Counted from the first letter of the stretch, positions 1 to 8,906 are shown. The stretch is DNA of 64,000 nt from Variovorax sp. YR216 (GCF_900107745.1 NZ_FNRO01000003.1:186001-250000), one strand, 5' to 3'. Notes: a model not told the origin generated them from the letters alone. A program made the numbers and translations.

Positions 1-1297
1 GCGGGCCCATGTCGCGGATGTTGAAGCGGTGCCGCTTCCAGCCCCCGATCGTGCGCCGCCAGTTGATGACCGAGATGAAGTAGTACAGCACCTTGAACAT
101 GAACAGCGACCGCCGGTAGGACGGCCCGTGGTGGATGTCGGCGGCCAGCAGCGACATCAGTCCCTGCTTGGCCTTGAAGAGATTGTTCGGGTGCATGAAC
201 ATGTCGCGGATCGTCGGGTTGGTCACCCGGTAGATGAACCACGAATAGTCGCGCGGCCCGACGCGCATGCGCTTCTCGAGCGCCTTGCGCGCAGCGGGCA
301 GATCGGCGGGGCGGTCGAGCGCGGTTTCCACCAGTCTGGCGCCGTCGAACGCGCTCTGCATCGCGAGGAACACGCCCGAGGAGAACATCGGGTCGATGAA
401 GGTGAAGGCGTCGCCCACCATCAGGTAGCGCTCGCCGGTGGCGTGCGTGCTGCTGTACGAGAAATTGCCGGTGGCGTGCACCATGTCGTCCACCAGCGTG
501 GCGTCCTTCAGCCGGTCGTGCAGTTCGGGGCACATCGCGATGGTGTCGAAGAAGTAGTCCTTCAGCGGCTTGTCGCGCGCCTTCAGGTAGTAGGCCCAGC
601 ACACCGCGCCCACGCTGGTGGTGCCGTCGGCCAGCGGGATGAACCAGAACCAGCCGTGCTCGAACCAGCAGATGCTGATGTTGCCTTCGCGCTTGCCTTC
701 GAGCCGGCGCGCGTTGCGGAAGTGGCCGAACAGCGCGGTGCTGTTGTGGTCGGGGTTCTTCTGCTTGCTCTTGAGCTTGTTGGCGAGGACCGTGTCCCGC
801 CCGCTCGCATCGACCACGAAACGCGTGCGCCAGGTGCGACGGGTGCCGTCTTCGAGCGTGGCCTGCACCGTCGCGCCTGCATCGTCGAAATCCACCTGCC
901 GGACGCGGGCGCCCTCGAGCGTCACCGCGCCCTGTCTGGCCGCATTGCGGAAGAGCAATTCGTCGAGTTCCGAGCGTCGCACCTGCCAGGCCGAATCCTT
1001 GCGCGGGTTCCAGCCCTCGGAGAAGTCGACATAGCTGCGGTAGTCGAGATCCGGCGGCACGAACTCGATGCCGAACTTTGGCATGCCGATCCGGTCGACT
1101 TCCTCGCGCACGCCGAGCTTCTCGAAGAGGTCCACGTTGCCCGGCAGCAGCGATTCGCCGATGTGGAACCGCGGGTGATGGTCTTTCTCGAGCATCACGA
1201 CGCGGCGGCCCTGCCGCGCGAGCAGCGTGGACACCGTCGAGCCCGCGGGGCCTCCGCCGATCACGAGCACGTCGCAGTCTTGCCGGCTTGCTTCCAT
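1..1297 (-). CDS. Flavin-dependent halogenase-like FAD oxidoreductase (3' end cut by window)
   Basis: FAD-binding monooxygenase fold related to flavin-dependent halogenases. Read from an ATG at 1297, the N-terminus carries the dinucleotide-binding motif GGGPAGS (about residues 14-20) followed by HIGESLLP, typical of the halogenase/geranylgeranyl reductase-like group. A WFWFIP stretch (about residue 217) fits the WxWxIP motif taken as diagnostic of flavin halogenases, and GDAFTFIDPMFSSG is the second FAD motif. About 432 codons are visible and the frame is still open at base 1, so the C-terminus is missing. Relatives of this type occur in aryl-polyene and other polyketide clusters. Whether this one halogenates, and what lies beyond the edge, cannot be seen. 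It diverges from the sirtuin gene. Confidence 0.75.
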   Translation of the reverse strand, partial: MEASRQDCDVLVIGGGPAGSTVSTLLARQGRRVVMLEKDHHPRFHIGESLLPGNVDLFEKLGVREEVDRIGMPKFGIEFVPPDLDYRSYVDFSEGWNPRKDSAWQVRRSELDELLFRNAARQGAVTLEGARVRQVDFDDAGATVQATLEDGTRRTWRTRFVVDASGRDTVLANKLKSKQKNPDHNSTALFGHFRNARRLEGKREGNISICWFEHGWFWFIPLADGTTSVGAVCWAYYLKARDKPLKDYFFDTIAMCPELHDRLKDATLVDDMVHATGNFSYSSTHATGERYLMVGDAFTFIDPMFSSGVFLAMQSAFDGARLVETALDRPADLPAARKALEKRMRVGPRDYSWFIYRVTNPTIRDMFMHPNNLFKAKQGLMSLLAADIHHGPSYRRSLFMFKVLYYFISVINWRRTIGGWKRHRFNIRDMGP

Positions 1298-1426
1298 GGT
1301 CTTCCCAGTCTTTCTTGAATTGCAGTTGAGCGATTGAAATGGCGCGCAGAGCCTCGCATTTTCGGCCCATCGACCGCGCGCGCCGCGTGCAAGAATCACT
1401 GCCCCGTCGAATGCCCCGATCGATCG

Positions 1427-2170
1427 ATGACCGAAAGCCGTGAACCCCTAGCGACCGCCATCGAGTTGCTGTGCGAGGCCCGGCGCATCGTCGTCTTCTC
1501 GGGCGCGGGGCTGTCGAAGGCCTCGGGCATCCCCACCTACCGCGATGCGGATGGCCTGTGGATGAACCAGAGCGCGCTGCAGTATTCGCACGCGGACGAT
1601 CTCCAGCGCGATCCCGCGGGTTTCTCCAGGTTCTGGTCGCAGCGCCTGTCCGCCGTCGAAGGCGCGCGGCCCAATCCCGGCCATCTGGCGCTGGCGCAAC
1701 TCCAGCGGCTGCGCCCGGCGACGCGCCTCGTCACGCAGAACGTCGACGGACTGCTGACCGTTGCCGGCTGCCTGGACGTGCTCGAACTCCATGGTTCGCT
1801 GCGGCGCTGGCGCTGCGACCATTGCGGCAACCGCCGCGGCCCGTGGCTGCTCAACCGCTGCAAGCGCTGCGGATCGCGCGCGCGGCCCGACGTGGTGATG
1901 TTCGGCGAAATGCTCAACGAGGGCGTGCTGCTCGATGCGCGCACGGCCGCGCAGGAGTGCGATGTCTTCATCGTGGTCGGCAGCACCGCGGTCGTCTATC
2001 CGGCGGCCGATCTTCCGATGGAGGCGCTGTCGACAGGCGGCCGGCTGATCACGCTCAACATGGAGCCGTTGCACCTCGACACGTCTGCCAGCGCCGTGTT
2101 GCGCGGCGCGTCCGAGGATCTGCTGCCGAGGCTGCTCGCGGGGCTCGCGTCACCGGGCGCAACGCCCTGA
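1427..2170 (+). CDS. SIR2-family NAD-dependent protein deacylase (sirtuin)
   Basis: Predicted cytoplasmic NAD+-dependent deacylase of 247 residues. GAGLS (26-30) with SGIPTYRD forms the NAD-binding loop; QNVD (104-107) and the catalytic His in LHGS (about 122) follow. Two CxxC pairs (Cys130/133 and Cys145/148) form the structural zinc site. GSTAVVYPAA (185-194) is the second NAD motif, with GST in place of the usual GTS. Tyr-Arg in the GIPTYR loop replaces the common Phe-Arg. The start at 1427 was chosen over an in-frame ATG at 1334 because the sirtuin fold begins about 20 residues after it and the upstream residues look non-coding. It is monocistronic or leads into the CBS gene 107 bases downstream. 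Confidence 0.88.
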   Translation: MTESREPLATAIELLCEARRIVVFSGAGLSKASGIPTYRDADGLWMNQSALQYSHADDLQRDPAGFSRFWSQRLSAVEGARPNPGHLALAQLQRLRPATRLVTQNVDGLLTVAGCLDVLELHGSLRRWRCDHCGNRRGPWLLNRCKRCGSRARPDVVMFGEMLNEGVLLDARTAAQECDVFIVVGSTAVVYPAADLPMEALSTGGRLITLNMEPLHLDTSASAVLRGASEDLLPRLLAGLASPGATP

Positions 2171-2277
2171 AAGTAGAACTCCCGTCGTAATTTCGACACC
2201 GTCGTCAGTGTTTGTCTTGTGAGCGCCGTGCGTGCCGCGCAGAATGGAAGCGCTTGCCATCCCGGAGGACTGAAAGC

Positions 2278-2709
2278 ATGAAGACAGTGGCTGAAATTCT
2301 CAAGGCCAAGGGTAGCGCGTCGGTGTACTCGATCGGACCGTCGGCGACGGTCTTCGAGGCCGTCAAGCTGATGGCCGAAAAAAACGTCGGTGCGCTGCTG
2401 GTCATGGAGGGAGATCGCATCGTCGGCGTCGTGACCGAGCGCGACTACGCGCGCAAGGTCGTGCTGCTGGCGCGCTCTTCCAAGGAGACGCCGCTGCGTG
2501 ACGTGATGACCAGCGCGGTGATCTATGTGCGGCCGAACCAGACCAGCGAGGAATGCATGGCGCTGATGACCGAGAGCCGCGTGCGGCACCTGCCGGTCAT
2601 GGACGGCGACAAGCTGGTTGGGCTGATCTCGATCGGCGACATCGTGAAGGGCATCATTTCGGAGCAGAACTTCATCATCGAGCAGCTCCAGCATTACATC
2701 GCCGGATAG
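2278..2709 (+). CDS. Tandem CBS-domain protein
   Basis: A 143-residue stand-alone protein made of two CBS domains (about residues 1-65 and 75-143). Such Bateman modules usually bind adenosine nucleotides or NAD(H) and act as energy or redox sensors. Recognisable features are VFEAVKLMAEKNVGALLV and VGVVTERDYARKV in the first domain, and VRHLPVMDGDKLVGLISIGD in the second. The start has a good ribosome site (GGAGGA about 10 bases upstream). No effector domain is fused and no obvious partner is adjacent. The next gene, a methyltransferase, follows after 25 bases and could be co-transcribed. Confidence 0.85.
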   Translation: MKTVAEILKAKGSASVYSIGPSATVFEAVKLMAEKNVGALLVMEGDRIVGVVTERDYARKVVLLARSSKETPLRDVMTSAVIYVRPNQTSEECMALMTESRVRHLPVMDGDKLVGLISIGDIVKGIISEQNFIIEQLQHYIAG

Positions 2710-2734
2710 CCCGCCTGAGCCCGCCGCGCACTGA

Positions 2735-3361
2735 ATGCCTCTTTCGCCCGAAGAACTCGAACGCATCGAATCCCGAACGCTGGCGCACTACGACGGGCAG
2801 GCCGAGGACTTCTGGGCCGCCACGCGCGGCCATGACGTCAGCCAGAACATCGCGGCATTGCTCGAGCACATCGAGGTGCCGCCTCCCTTCGTCCTGCTCG
2901 ATTTCGGCTGCGGCCCGGGCCGCGACCTGCGGACCTTCTCGCAGCTCGGCCATGTGGCCATCGGCCTCGAAGGCGCGCCGCATTTTGCGGAGATGGCGCG
3001 GGCCTGCAGCGGCTGCGAGGTCTGGCAGCAGAACTTCCTGTCGCTGGACCTGCCGCCAGCGCGTTTCGACGGCATCTTTGCCAATGCCTCGCTGTTCCAC
3101 GTTCCGCACCAGGAACTGCCGCGCGTGCTGGGCGAACTGCGGGCATCGCTGAAACCCGGCGGCGTGTTGTTCAGCTCCAATCCGCGCGGGGAAGGGCAGG
3201 AGGGATGGCGCGGCGAGCGCTATGGCGCCTTCCACGACCTCGCGGGCTGGCGGGCGCTGATGACTTCCGCCGGATTCGTCGAGCTCGGTCACTACTACCG
3301 GCCGACCGGGCTGCCGTTCGAGCAGCAGCCGTGGCTCGCCAGCGTATGGCGCAAGCCGTGA
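2735..3361 (+). CDS. Class I SAM-dependent methyltransferase
   Basis: A 208-residue Rossmann-fold methyltransferase. Motif I is LLDFGCGPGRDL (about residues 54-65), followed by an acidic loop (IGLEGA) and a post-I region around FDGIFANASLFHVP. The tail KPGGVLFSSNPRGEG matches the usual motif III region of small-molecule methyltransferases. The substrate cannot be told. The N-terminal sequence SRTLAHYDGQAEDFW resembles methyltransferases of the type annotated as trans-aconitate or thiol methyltransferase-like. It sits 25 bases behind the CBS gene and converges with the next gene, 18 bases between the stops. Confidence 0.82.
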   Translation: MPLSPEELERIESRTLAHYDGQAEDFWAATRGHDVSQNIAALLEHIEVPPPFVLLDFGCGPGRDLRTFSQLGHVAIGLEGAPHFAEMARACSGCEVWQQNFLSLDLPPARFDGIFANASLFHVPHQELPRVLGELRASLKPGGVLFSSNPRGEGQEGWRGERYGAFHDLAGWRALMTSAGFVELGHYYRPTGLPFEQQPWLASVWRKP

Positions 3362-3379
3362 AGCGGGCGAGTGCCGTGC

Positions 3380-3973
3380 TCAGTCCGCCGCTTCGCCGCC
3401 CCTGAAGCCGGGGCCGCGCGCCAGCAGTTGGCGCAGGCGGTCGCGCAGCACCACGATGGACTGGCCGGTCTCGACCGCGGCATCCCATTGCCGGTAGATC
3501 GCCCGTTCCCGTTCGAGGCAGTGCCACAGCGCCGCGAGATTGCGCTCGTTGTAGGCCCAGACACCCTGGACCACGAAGTTGCCCGGTGTCTCGGAGTCCG
3601 GACGCGGCGAGATCGCCACCGCCTCGGCCCCGATCGCCTGCAGCAGCGCGGAACGCGCAAGCGCGACCTTCATGCCGTCGCCGTGCAGTTCGATCTCGCG
3701 GCTCAGCAGGTAGCTCACCGCCTGCAGCCCCTGGAACTGCTCGGCGAGATAGGTGGTGACCTCGAGCAGCACGAGCGGGCCGAAATTCCGCTTCTCCTTC
3801 CGGAGGAAGGCCGAAGGGATGAAGCGCTGGATCAGCACCTCGGTGCCGTCGCGGCTGACGGTGACCGGGTCGAGCGTGCCGAGGAAGATCTCGCGGTCAT
3901 GGACTTCCATGGGCTCGCCGAGCCTGTAGGGTTGTCCTTCCTGTCCGGAGATCCGCAGTTTCTCAAAAGCCAT
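3380..3973 (-). CDS. Conserved hypothetical protein, 197 residues
   Basis: I do not recognise this family. The protein is soluble, with no signal peptide or membrane segment, and mixes hydrophobic strands (FGPLVLLEVTTYLAEQF) with charged helices; the C-terminus is Arg/Gly-rich. Codon use matches the surroundings, and the long open frame on this strand with third-position GC bias supports coding. It lies 153 bases downstream of the amidohydrolase on the same strand, so it could be the last gene of that transcript. No ribosome site stands out before the ATG at 3973. Confidence 0.6.
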   Translation of the reverse strand: MAFEKLRISGQEGQPYRLGEPMEVHDREIFLGTLDPVTVSRDGTEVLIQRFIPSAFLRKEKRNFGPLVLLEVTTYLAEQFQGLQAVSYLLSREIELHGDGMKVALARSALLQAIGAEAVAISPRPDSETPGNFVVQGVWAYNERNLAALWHCLERERAIYRQWDAAVETGQSIVVLRDRLRQLLARGPGFRGGEAAD

Positions 3974-4126
3974 CGTCTGCCGCGCAGCGCGGTGTCTGCC
4001 TGTTGCGCGGTCGAGGATGCCACGGCGATGCGGACCGGTGCGGCCGGTGCCGGTGCGCGGACCCCCGGCACCGTCAAGACCGCACGAAAGCGCGCGAAAG
4101 TTGGGGCCGACTGTTGCGATCCGAGA

Positions 4127-5461
4127 TCAGCCCGCCATCAGGTCGTCGAGCAGGCGATAGTCAGGCAAGCGGGTGTCGATCGCGCGTCCCGAACGAACGA
4201 CCGTGCGGTCGAACTGCGTGCGCGAGAGCATCTCGGAATAGCTGCGTGCCTTGAGCACCAGGAAGTCCGCGCCCGCGCCCGCCTTCAGCACGCCGCGGTC
4301 GATGCCCATGATCGCGGCCGGCGTCTCGGTGGCGGCGCGGATCCAGTCGCCCAGCGGATGGTCCAGATGCAGGATCTTCACCGCCTGGGTGAAGGTGTCG
4401 AGCATGTCGTGGTCGCCGTAGGCATAGAAGGGATCGCGGCAGTTGTCGCCCGCCAGCGCCACGCGCAGGCCGTGAGCCTTCATCTCGTGAAGCACGGTCA
4501 CGCCGCGCCAGCGCGGCGTGCGCCCGGACTGGCTGCGGTCCTGCAGGTACATGTTGACCGTCGGCAGGCTCACGATGTCGATGCCGGCATCGCGGCACGC
4601 GTCGAGCGTCTCCTCGATGAATTTGTCGGTCTGCAGCGCCAGGGCAGTGCAGTGGCCGCAGAGGATGCGGCCTGCGAAGTCCTCGGCGACCGCGGTCCGT
4701 GCGACGCGGATCAGGGCGCGCGCGCGAGGGTCGGTGGATTCGTCCACGTGCAGGTCCAGGTCGAGCCCGCGCTCGGCCGCGAGGCGAAACACCTGTACCA
4801 GCGCCTCGTCCATGTCCGGCGGCATCGTTTCGCCCGGAAAGCGGCCCGAGCGCGTGACGCAGCCGAGGCGGCCACCGCTCTCGGCCACGATGTCGGCGAG
4901 CTGGCGGCCTTCGTCCGTGAGGAAGATGTCGAGCGGCGCGATCGACGACACCTGCAGGTCGACGCGCCCCGCCCAGCGCTCGCGCACTTCGCGAAACACC
5001 GGGAACGAGATCGACGCCTGCGGGGCCAGCGAATCCAGGTGCGTGCGGATCGCGACCACGCCCTTGGCGTAGGCGGTCGCGAGGCCGAACTCCATGCGGC
5101 GGCGCACGTCGTCCGCGTTCCAGCGGGCGGTTCGGTCGCGCATCGTGGCGGCCGACGCGCCGGCGCCGTCTCCGGTCGGGTTGGCCTGTCGCGGCCAGAT
5201 GTGGCCCTTGTCGAGGTGCGTGTGGCAATCGACCATGCCGGGCAGCACCATCGATGCGTCGAGATCGGGGCCGAGGTCCGCGGGCATGCGGCCCACGGCG
5301 TCGATGGCGGCAATGCGTCCACCGTCCACCAGCAGGTCGATGGCCACGAGGTCGCCGGCCGCGTCGCCCGGCAGGTCGGCCTGCACGAGGCAGCGGGGCG
5401 CGCGCAGGTTGCGCAGGGCGTAGCGGGAAGCGGCGGGCGGCTGGAAGAACGAGTGGGGCAT
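4127..5461 (-). CDS. Cytosine deaminase-like amidohydrolase
   Basis: A 444-residue metal-dependent amidohydrolase of the CodA/N-isopropylammelide hydrolase group. The metal motif appears as DCHTHLDKG (HxH followed by D). A central LHVDEST and GHC(T)AL supply further metal His residues, and AGDNCRDPFYAYG matches the CodA region that holds the catalytic Asp. The C-terminal Leu-rich segment (GADFLVLKARSY) is the composite beta-sandwich typical of the family. Actual substrate is unknown: cytosine, creatinine or other cyclic amide/amidine compounds are possible. The start at 5461 was preferred over one 13 codons upstream. It lies 66 bases behind a LysR gene on the same strand, which may control it. 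Confidence 0.8.
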   Translation of the reverse strand: MPHSFFQPPAASRYALRNLRAPRCLVQADLPGDAAGDLVAIDLLVDGGRIAAIDAVGRMPADLGPDLDASMVLPGMVDCHTHLDKGHIWPRQANPTGDGAGASAATMRDRTARWNADDVRRRMEFGLATAYAKGVVAIRTHLDSLAPQASISFPVFREVRERWAGRVDLQVSSIAPLDIFLTDEGRQLADIVAESGGRLGCVTRSGRFPGETMPPDMDEALVQVFRLAAERGLDLDLHVDESTDPRARALIRVARTAVAEDFAGRILCGHCTALALQTDKFIEETLDACRDAGIDIVSLPTVNMYLQDRSQSGRTPRWRGVTVLHEMKAHGLRVALAGDNCRDPFYAYGDHDMLDTFTQAVKILHLDHPLGDWIRAATETPAAIMGIDRGVLKAGAGADFLVLKARSYSEMLSRTQFDRTVVRSGRAIDTRLPDYRLLDDLMAG

Positions 5462-5527
5462 CGTGAAGATGCCGCAAGGAGCATGCCTGCGCCCACCCAC
5501 TGCGGCATGGGGCCGGCGGGCTGGGCT

Positions 5528-6409
5528 TCAGGCCTCGCGCGCCGCTGACGCGAGCAGGTCTCGCACCGCCGGTCGGTCTTTCGCAGTCGCCAACCCGATG
5601 CCCGCAGCCAACTCATCTCCTTCGGCCAGTGCCCGGTACGCGACGCCGGTGCGCCGGAGGCCGGCAAAGGACTTGGGCAGCAGCGCGATACCCCGGCCGC
5701 TGGCCACGTCGGACAGGAGCACGTGATGGTCGGTCGGTTCCCTTAGCCGGGATGGCGCGAAGCCGCGTCGGGCGAAGATGCGCTGGCAATGGTCGTAGAA
5801 CGCGGGTTGGCGCGCCCGCTCGAACCAGAAGACCGGCTGGTCCGCCAGATCGGCGAGGCGAACGATCCTGCGCTTCGCCAGCGGATGAGCGGACGACATG
5901 GCCACGATCATCGGCAGACGGTCGAGTTCCACCACGTCCAGTCCTTCCGTGTTCGTGGGCAGGGCGATGAAGGCGGCGTCCAGCCTGCCGGCGCGAAGCC
6001 GCCGTACGAGCCGTGGCGAGGTGTCGGAGATTTCGGAGACGGCCGTGCCGGGATGCCGGGCCTGGATCCGCTGCGCCAGGCCGCGAAACCACGTTGCCTC
6101 CACCGAGCTCGTGAGGCCCAGCCGCAAGGTGGCCGGCAGAGTCCGGGGCCTGAGCTTTGTCTCGGCTTCGCGAAGCAGTTTGTCGATGGCTCGCGCATAA
6201 GGGACCAGTTTGTGACCGGCATCGGTGAGATGGACGCCCTTCGTGTCGCGGTCGAAAAGGAGCACTCCGAGACGCTCCTCGAGTTCCCGGATGGCGCGGC
6301 TCAGCGGCGGCTGCGACAGATGGAGGGTTTCGGCGGCCTGGCGAAAGCTCAATGCATCCGCGACGGCGAGGAAAAGAGCAAGTGAGCGTGAATCCAAGCG
6401 TGACTTCAT
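5528..6409 (-). CDS. LysR-family transcriptional regulator
   Basis: A 293-residue LysR regulator. The N-terminal winged helix-turn-helix is clear: FLAVADALSFRQAAETLHLS, then QPPLSRAIRELEERLG (about residues 12-48). The remainder is a periplasmic-binding-protein-like effector domain with the conserved GRGIALLP near residue 245. It diverges from a carboxymuconolactone decarboxylase-like gene at 6495 (85-base gap) and precedes an amidohydrolase on its own strand, so either or both are probable targets. LysR proteins normally act from the divergent intergenic region, here 6410-6494. I saw no strong T-N11-A palindrome there. Confidence 0.87.
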   Translation of the reverse strand: MKSRLDSRSLALFLAVADALSFRQAAETLHLSQPPLSRAIRELEERLGVLLFDRDTKGVHLTDAGHKLVPYARAIDKLLREAETKLRPRTLPATLRLGLTSSVEATWFRGLAQRIQARHPGTAVSEISDTSPRLVRRLRAGRLDAAFIALPTNTEGLDVVELDRLPMIVAMSSAHPLAKRRIVRLADLADQPVFWFERARQPAFYDHCQRIFARRGFAPSRLREPTDHHVLLSDVASGRGIALLPKSFAGLRRTGVAYRALAEGDELAAGIGLATAKDRPAVRDLLASAAREA

Positions 6410-6494
6410 ACCAAAAAAGTATCACGAACTCGGTCATTCCGGGGCGCGGCAGCCCTCCCTACAGTGCGGCCTGTCATCTTGATCGGAGGAATTG

Positions 6495-6920
6495 ATGAAC
6501 TTGGAAAGTCAACGCTACGAACGCGGCTTGCGCATGCTCGCCGCGGTGGACGGGCCTGCGGGCATCGCAGTGGCCGAAGGGCTCGCAAAGTCGTTCCCGG
6601 CATTCGAGCGCTATCTGGTCGGAACATTCGGAGAGGTGCATGCTCGCGAAGGTCTCGGTCTGCGGGAGCGCGAATTCGCCACCGTGGCTGCGCTGTGTGC
6701 ACTGGGCAACGCGCTGCCTCAACTGCGCGTGCATGTGCACGCCGCGCTGCACGTCGGCTGCAAGCCCGAGGAGATCGTCGAGGTGGTGATGCAGATGGCG
6801 GTATACGCGGGGTTCCCGGCGGCGCTCAATGGCTTGTTTGTCGTGCGCGAGGTGTTCGCCGAGGCGGGGATCGCGCTGCCACTGGCCGACCGGCCTGTCA
6901 GTGCGCCATGCGTTCGTTGA
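6495..6920 (+). CDS. Carboxymuconolactone decarboxylase-family protein
   Basis: A 141-residue protein with the all-helical CMD fold (REREFATVAALCALGNALPQLRVHVHAALHVG). It lacks the CxxC of AhpD-type peroxidase relatives, which places it nearer the PcaC-type decarboxylase branch. The conserved His pair lies in VHVHAAL. GGAGGA at 6485-6490 supports the ATG at 6495 over the TTG one codon earlier. It diverges from the LysR gene, suggesting LysR-controlled catabolism of an aromatic or lactone. Its last 23 bases overlap the 3' end of the convergent beta-lactamase gene. The true substrate is not evident. Confidence 0.78.
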   Translation: MNLESQRYERGLRMLAAVDGPAGIAVAEGLAKSFPAFERYLVGTFGEVHAREGLGLREREFATVAALCALGNALPQLRVHVHAALHVGCKPEEIVEVVMQMAVYAGFPAALNGLFVVREVFAEAGIALPLADRPVSAPCVR

Positions 6921-7767
6921 GGATGCGCATGACGATCGGCTTCAGGATCTGGCTGCCTGCGTAGCGGTCGTCCGCGCCCGGCGCCTGCCGGTCGGTGAGA
7001 TTGCTCACGAAGATGTAGTGCTCGGCGCTGCCTTCGACGAAGCCGACGAACCAGCCGTCGCGCAGCTTGCTGGGCGTGCGGTCGCTGGTGCGCATCCGGT
7101 GGCGGCCTGCGCCGGTCTTGCCGTAGATCTCGGCGCCGTTCTCGAGCTTGCCCAGCGCCATGTTCTGCCGCGTCTGGTCGATGGCTTCGCGCGACACCGG
7201 CAGTTGATGCGCTTCCATTGCCTTGAGGAAGTTGAGCTGTTCGTACGCCGAGATCTGCAGGCTGCTGCTCAGCCACGCGTTGGTCAGGCCGTTGTTCTTG
7301 CCGATGTCGCCGCTGAAGTCGAGGTTGCCGTAGTTGAAGTCATCGAGGTACTTGCCGATGCGTGCGTACCCGAGCGACGGGGCGATGTCCTGCGACACCC
7401 AGAGGGCCGAGTTCTGCAGCCAGCTGCGCGGGGTCTGGTCGCGGTTGAGTTCGGGCCGGTCGTACTTCTGGCCGGTCCACTTGAAGACGGTCTGCTGGTC
7501 GATGAGCTTTTCGTTGAAAGCCATCAGCGACAGCGGCACCTTGAAGGTCGAGTTCGGCGCGATGCGCTGTTTGCAGCGCCCGCCGGGGTTGTACTCGGCG
7601 ACGAGCTTCTTCGCGTTCACGTCATAAAGCAGGAAGCAGGCGTCGTAGCCCTTGAAGGCTTCGTTGAAGGCGGGCGCGTCCGAGGCGGTCGTGGCGGCCG
7701 CCCAGGGGCCGAGCAGGGCGGTCGCGAGGGCGAGTGAGGAAATGCGAAGGGTCTTCTTGATGTTCAT
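6898..7767 (-). CDS. Class D (OXA-type) beta-lactamase
   Basis: A 289-residue serine beta-lactamase with a signal peptide of about 29 residues, so periplasmic. The catalytic motif is PNSTFK (Ser73, Lys76); the SxV motif is present as Ser120-Ala-Leu, followed by WVSQ. YGN (146-148) and the KTG triad in YGKTGAG (217-219) are intact, as is a WFVGFVEG strand. A pair of Cys (44 and 65) flanks the active-site Ser. PNSTFKVPLSLM recalls the OXA-12/OXA-29 group as I remember it. It hydrolyses beta-lactams, spectrum unknown. It is chromosomal in appearance, with no mobile element beside it, and its 3' end overlaps the CMD gene by 23 bases. Confidence 0.9.
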   Translation of the reverse strand: MNIKKTLRISSLALATALLGPWAAATTASDAPAFNEAFKGYDACFLLYDVNAKKLVAEYNPGGRCKQRIAPNSTFKVPLSLMAFNEKLIDQQTVFKWTGQKYDRPELNRDQTPRSWLQNSALWVSQDIAPSLGYARIGKYLDDFNYGNLDFSGDIGKNNGLTNAWLSSSLQISAYEQLNFLKAMEAHQLPVSREAIDQTRQNMALGKLENGAEIYGKTGAGRHRMRTSDRTPSKLRDGWFVGFVEGSAEHYIFVSNLTDRQAPGADDRYAGSQILKPIVMRILNERMAH

Positions 7768-7850
7768 GTTGGCGGCCGGGAGCCTCTGATCAGGCGCTTC
7801 CGGCAGGAAGCGCTCAGGGATAATTCTCGCCGACCGAGCGAGGATCCAAA

Positions 7851-8906
7851 TTGACCACCGACAACGCTTTTTCCGAACTGGGACTGGGCTCCGACGCCAC
7901 CGAGCACGAAGTCAAGGCCGCGTGGCGGCGCCTCGTTTCGCAGTGGCACCCGGATCGCAACAGCAGCGCCGACGCAGTGGCGCGCATGCAGCGGATCAAC
8001 CGCGCCTTCGAGGAAATCCGCAACGCCGGGTTCCGCGCGCGTCCCGAAGCGACGGATGCGCCGGCCCACGAGACCGCCCCGCACGCTGCCGAGGAAGACC
8101 CCGCGCAACCGCGCCGCCGCCCGATCCAGCGAAAGATCAAGCTCACCCTCGAAGAGGCCGCGGCAGGTTGTATCAAGGCGTTGCGCGGCCGCATGACATT
8201 GACCTGCGCCACCTGCGACGGCGCCGGGCATCAGGTGCTCGGCGGCAATTGCGCCCAATGCGGCGGATCGGGCGCCATCCCGAAGCGCAGCTTCTTCGGC
8301 TGGCCCGGCGGGATGACCGAATGCGCCGCCTGCCACGGCGGCGGCATCGCGCAGCGCACCTGCCCGGACTGCCAGGGCGCCGGAACGCTGACGCGCGCCT
8401 ACCAGCTCAAGGTCCGCATCCCGCCGGGCGTCCGGCAAGGCGATCTTCTGCACGTCGACGGACGCCGCGCGCGCGGGAACCCGCCACCGGCCGATCTCGA
8501 GATCCGCGTCGAGTTGCTCGCGCACGAGCTCTTCGAGCTTGACGAGGACGGCACGATCCGCTGCGAGGTCCCGGTCGATGGATTCGCGTGGATTGCCAAC
8601 CGGACGATCGAGGTGCCCACGCTGATGGGGCTGAAGCCGGTGGCACTGCGCCGCGACCGACTGAGCTACAGCCTGCCGGGGCTGGGTTTCCCGGCGACAC
8701 GGCGCGGCGCGAATGCGGATCACATCGTCATCGTGAAGCCGATCTTTCCGGAGGCATTGAGCGCCGAGCAGGAGCAGCTGCTCGGCCATCTCATCGCCAG
8801 CGCATCGGACGACAGCGGCGAGCCCTCCGACAAGAGGCTGCGTGCGTGGAGCCGCAAGCAGCGCGCCTGGGCGCGCAGCGCGGCGCGCGGTTCAAAGGAG
8901 CCGTGA
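7851..8906 (+). CDS. DnaJ-like co-chaperone with J-domain and cysteine-rich zinc domain
   Basis: A 351-residue Hsp40-type protein. The J-domain fills about residues 1-60 and has HPD at 33-35, needed to stimulate DnaK ATPase. The usual Gly/Phe linker is replaced by a Pro/Ala/Glu-rich segment (about 62-92). Four CxxCxGxG repeats at 119-126, 134-141, 158-165 and 171-178 make two zinc centres. The C-terminal substrate-binding part runs from KVRIPPGV onward. It begins with TTG at 7851, preceded by AGGA about six bases upstream; no ATG fits. It is not next to dnaK or grpE, so this is an accessory DnaJ rather than the housekeeping copy. Confidence 0.85.
   Translation: MTTDNAFSELGLGSDATEHEVKAAWRRLVSQWHPDRNSSADAVARMQRINRAFEEIRNAGFRARPEATDAPAHETAPHAAEEDPAQPRRRPIQRKIKLTLEEAAAGCIKALRGRMTLTCATCDGAGHQVLGGNCAQCGGSGAIPKRSFFGWPGGMTECAACHGGGIAQRTCPDCQGAGTLTRAYQLKVRIPPGVRQGDLLHVDGRRARGNPPPADLEIRVELLAHELFELDEDGTIRCEVPVDGFAWIANRTIEVPTLMGLKPVALRRDRLSYSLPGLGFPATRRGANADHIVIVKPIFPEALSAEQEQLLGHLIASASDDSGEPSDKRLRAWSRKQRAWARSAARGSKEP

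Noticed and set aside
29..1318. Plus-strand open frame of 429 codons at the left edge
   Set aside because: The minus strand encodes a clear FAD protein with halogenase motifs through the same bases. The plus frame has no recognisable domain.
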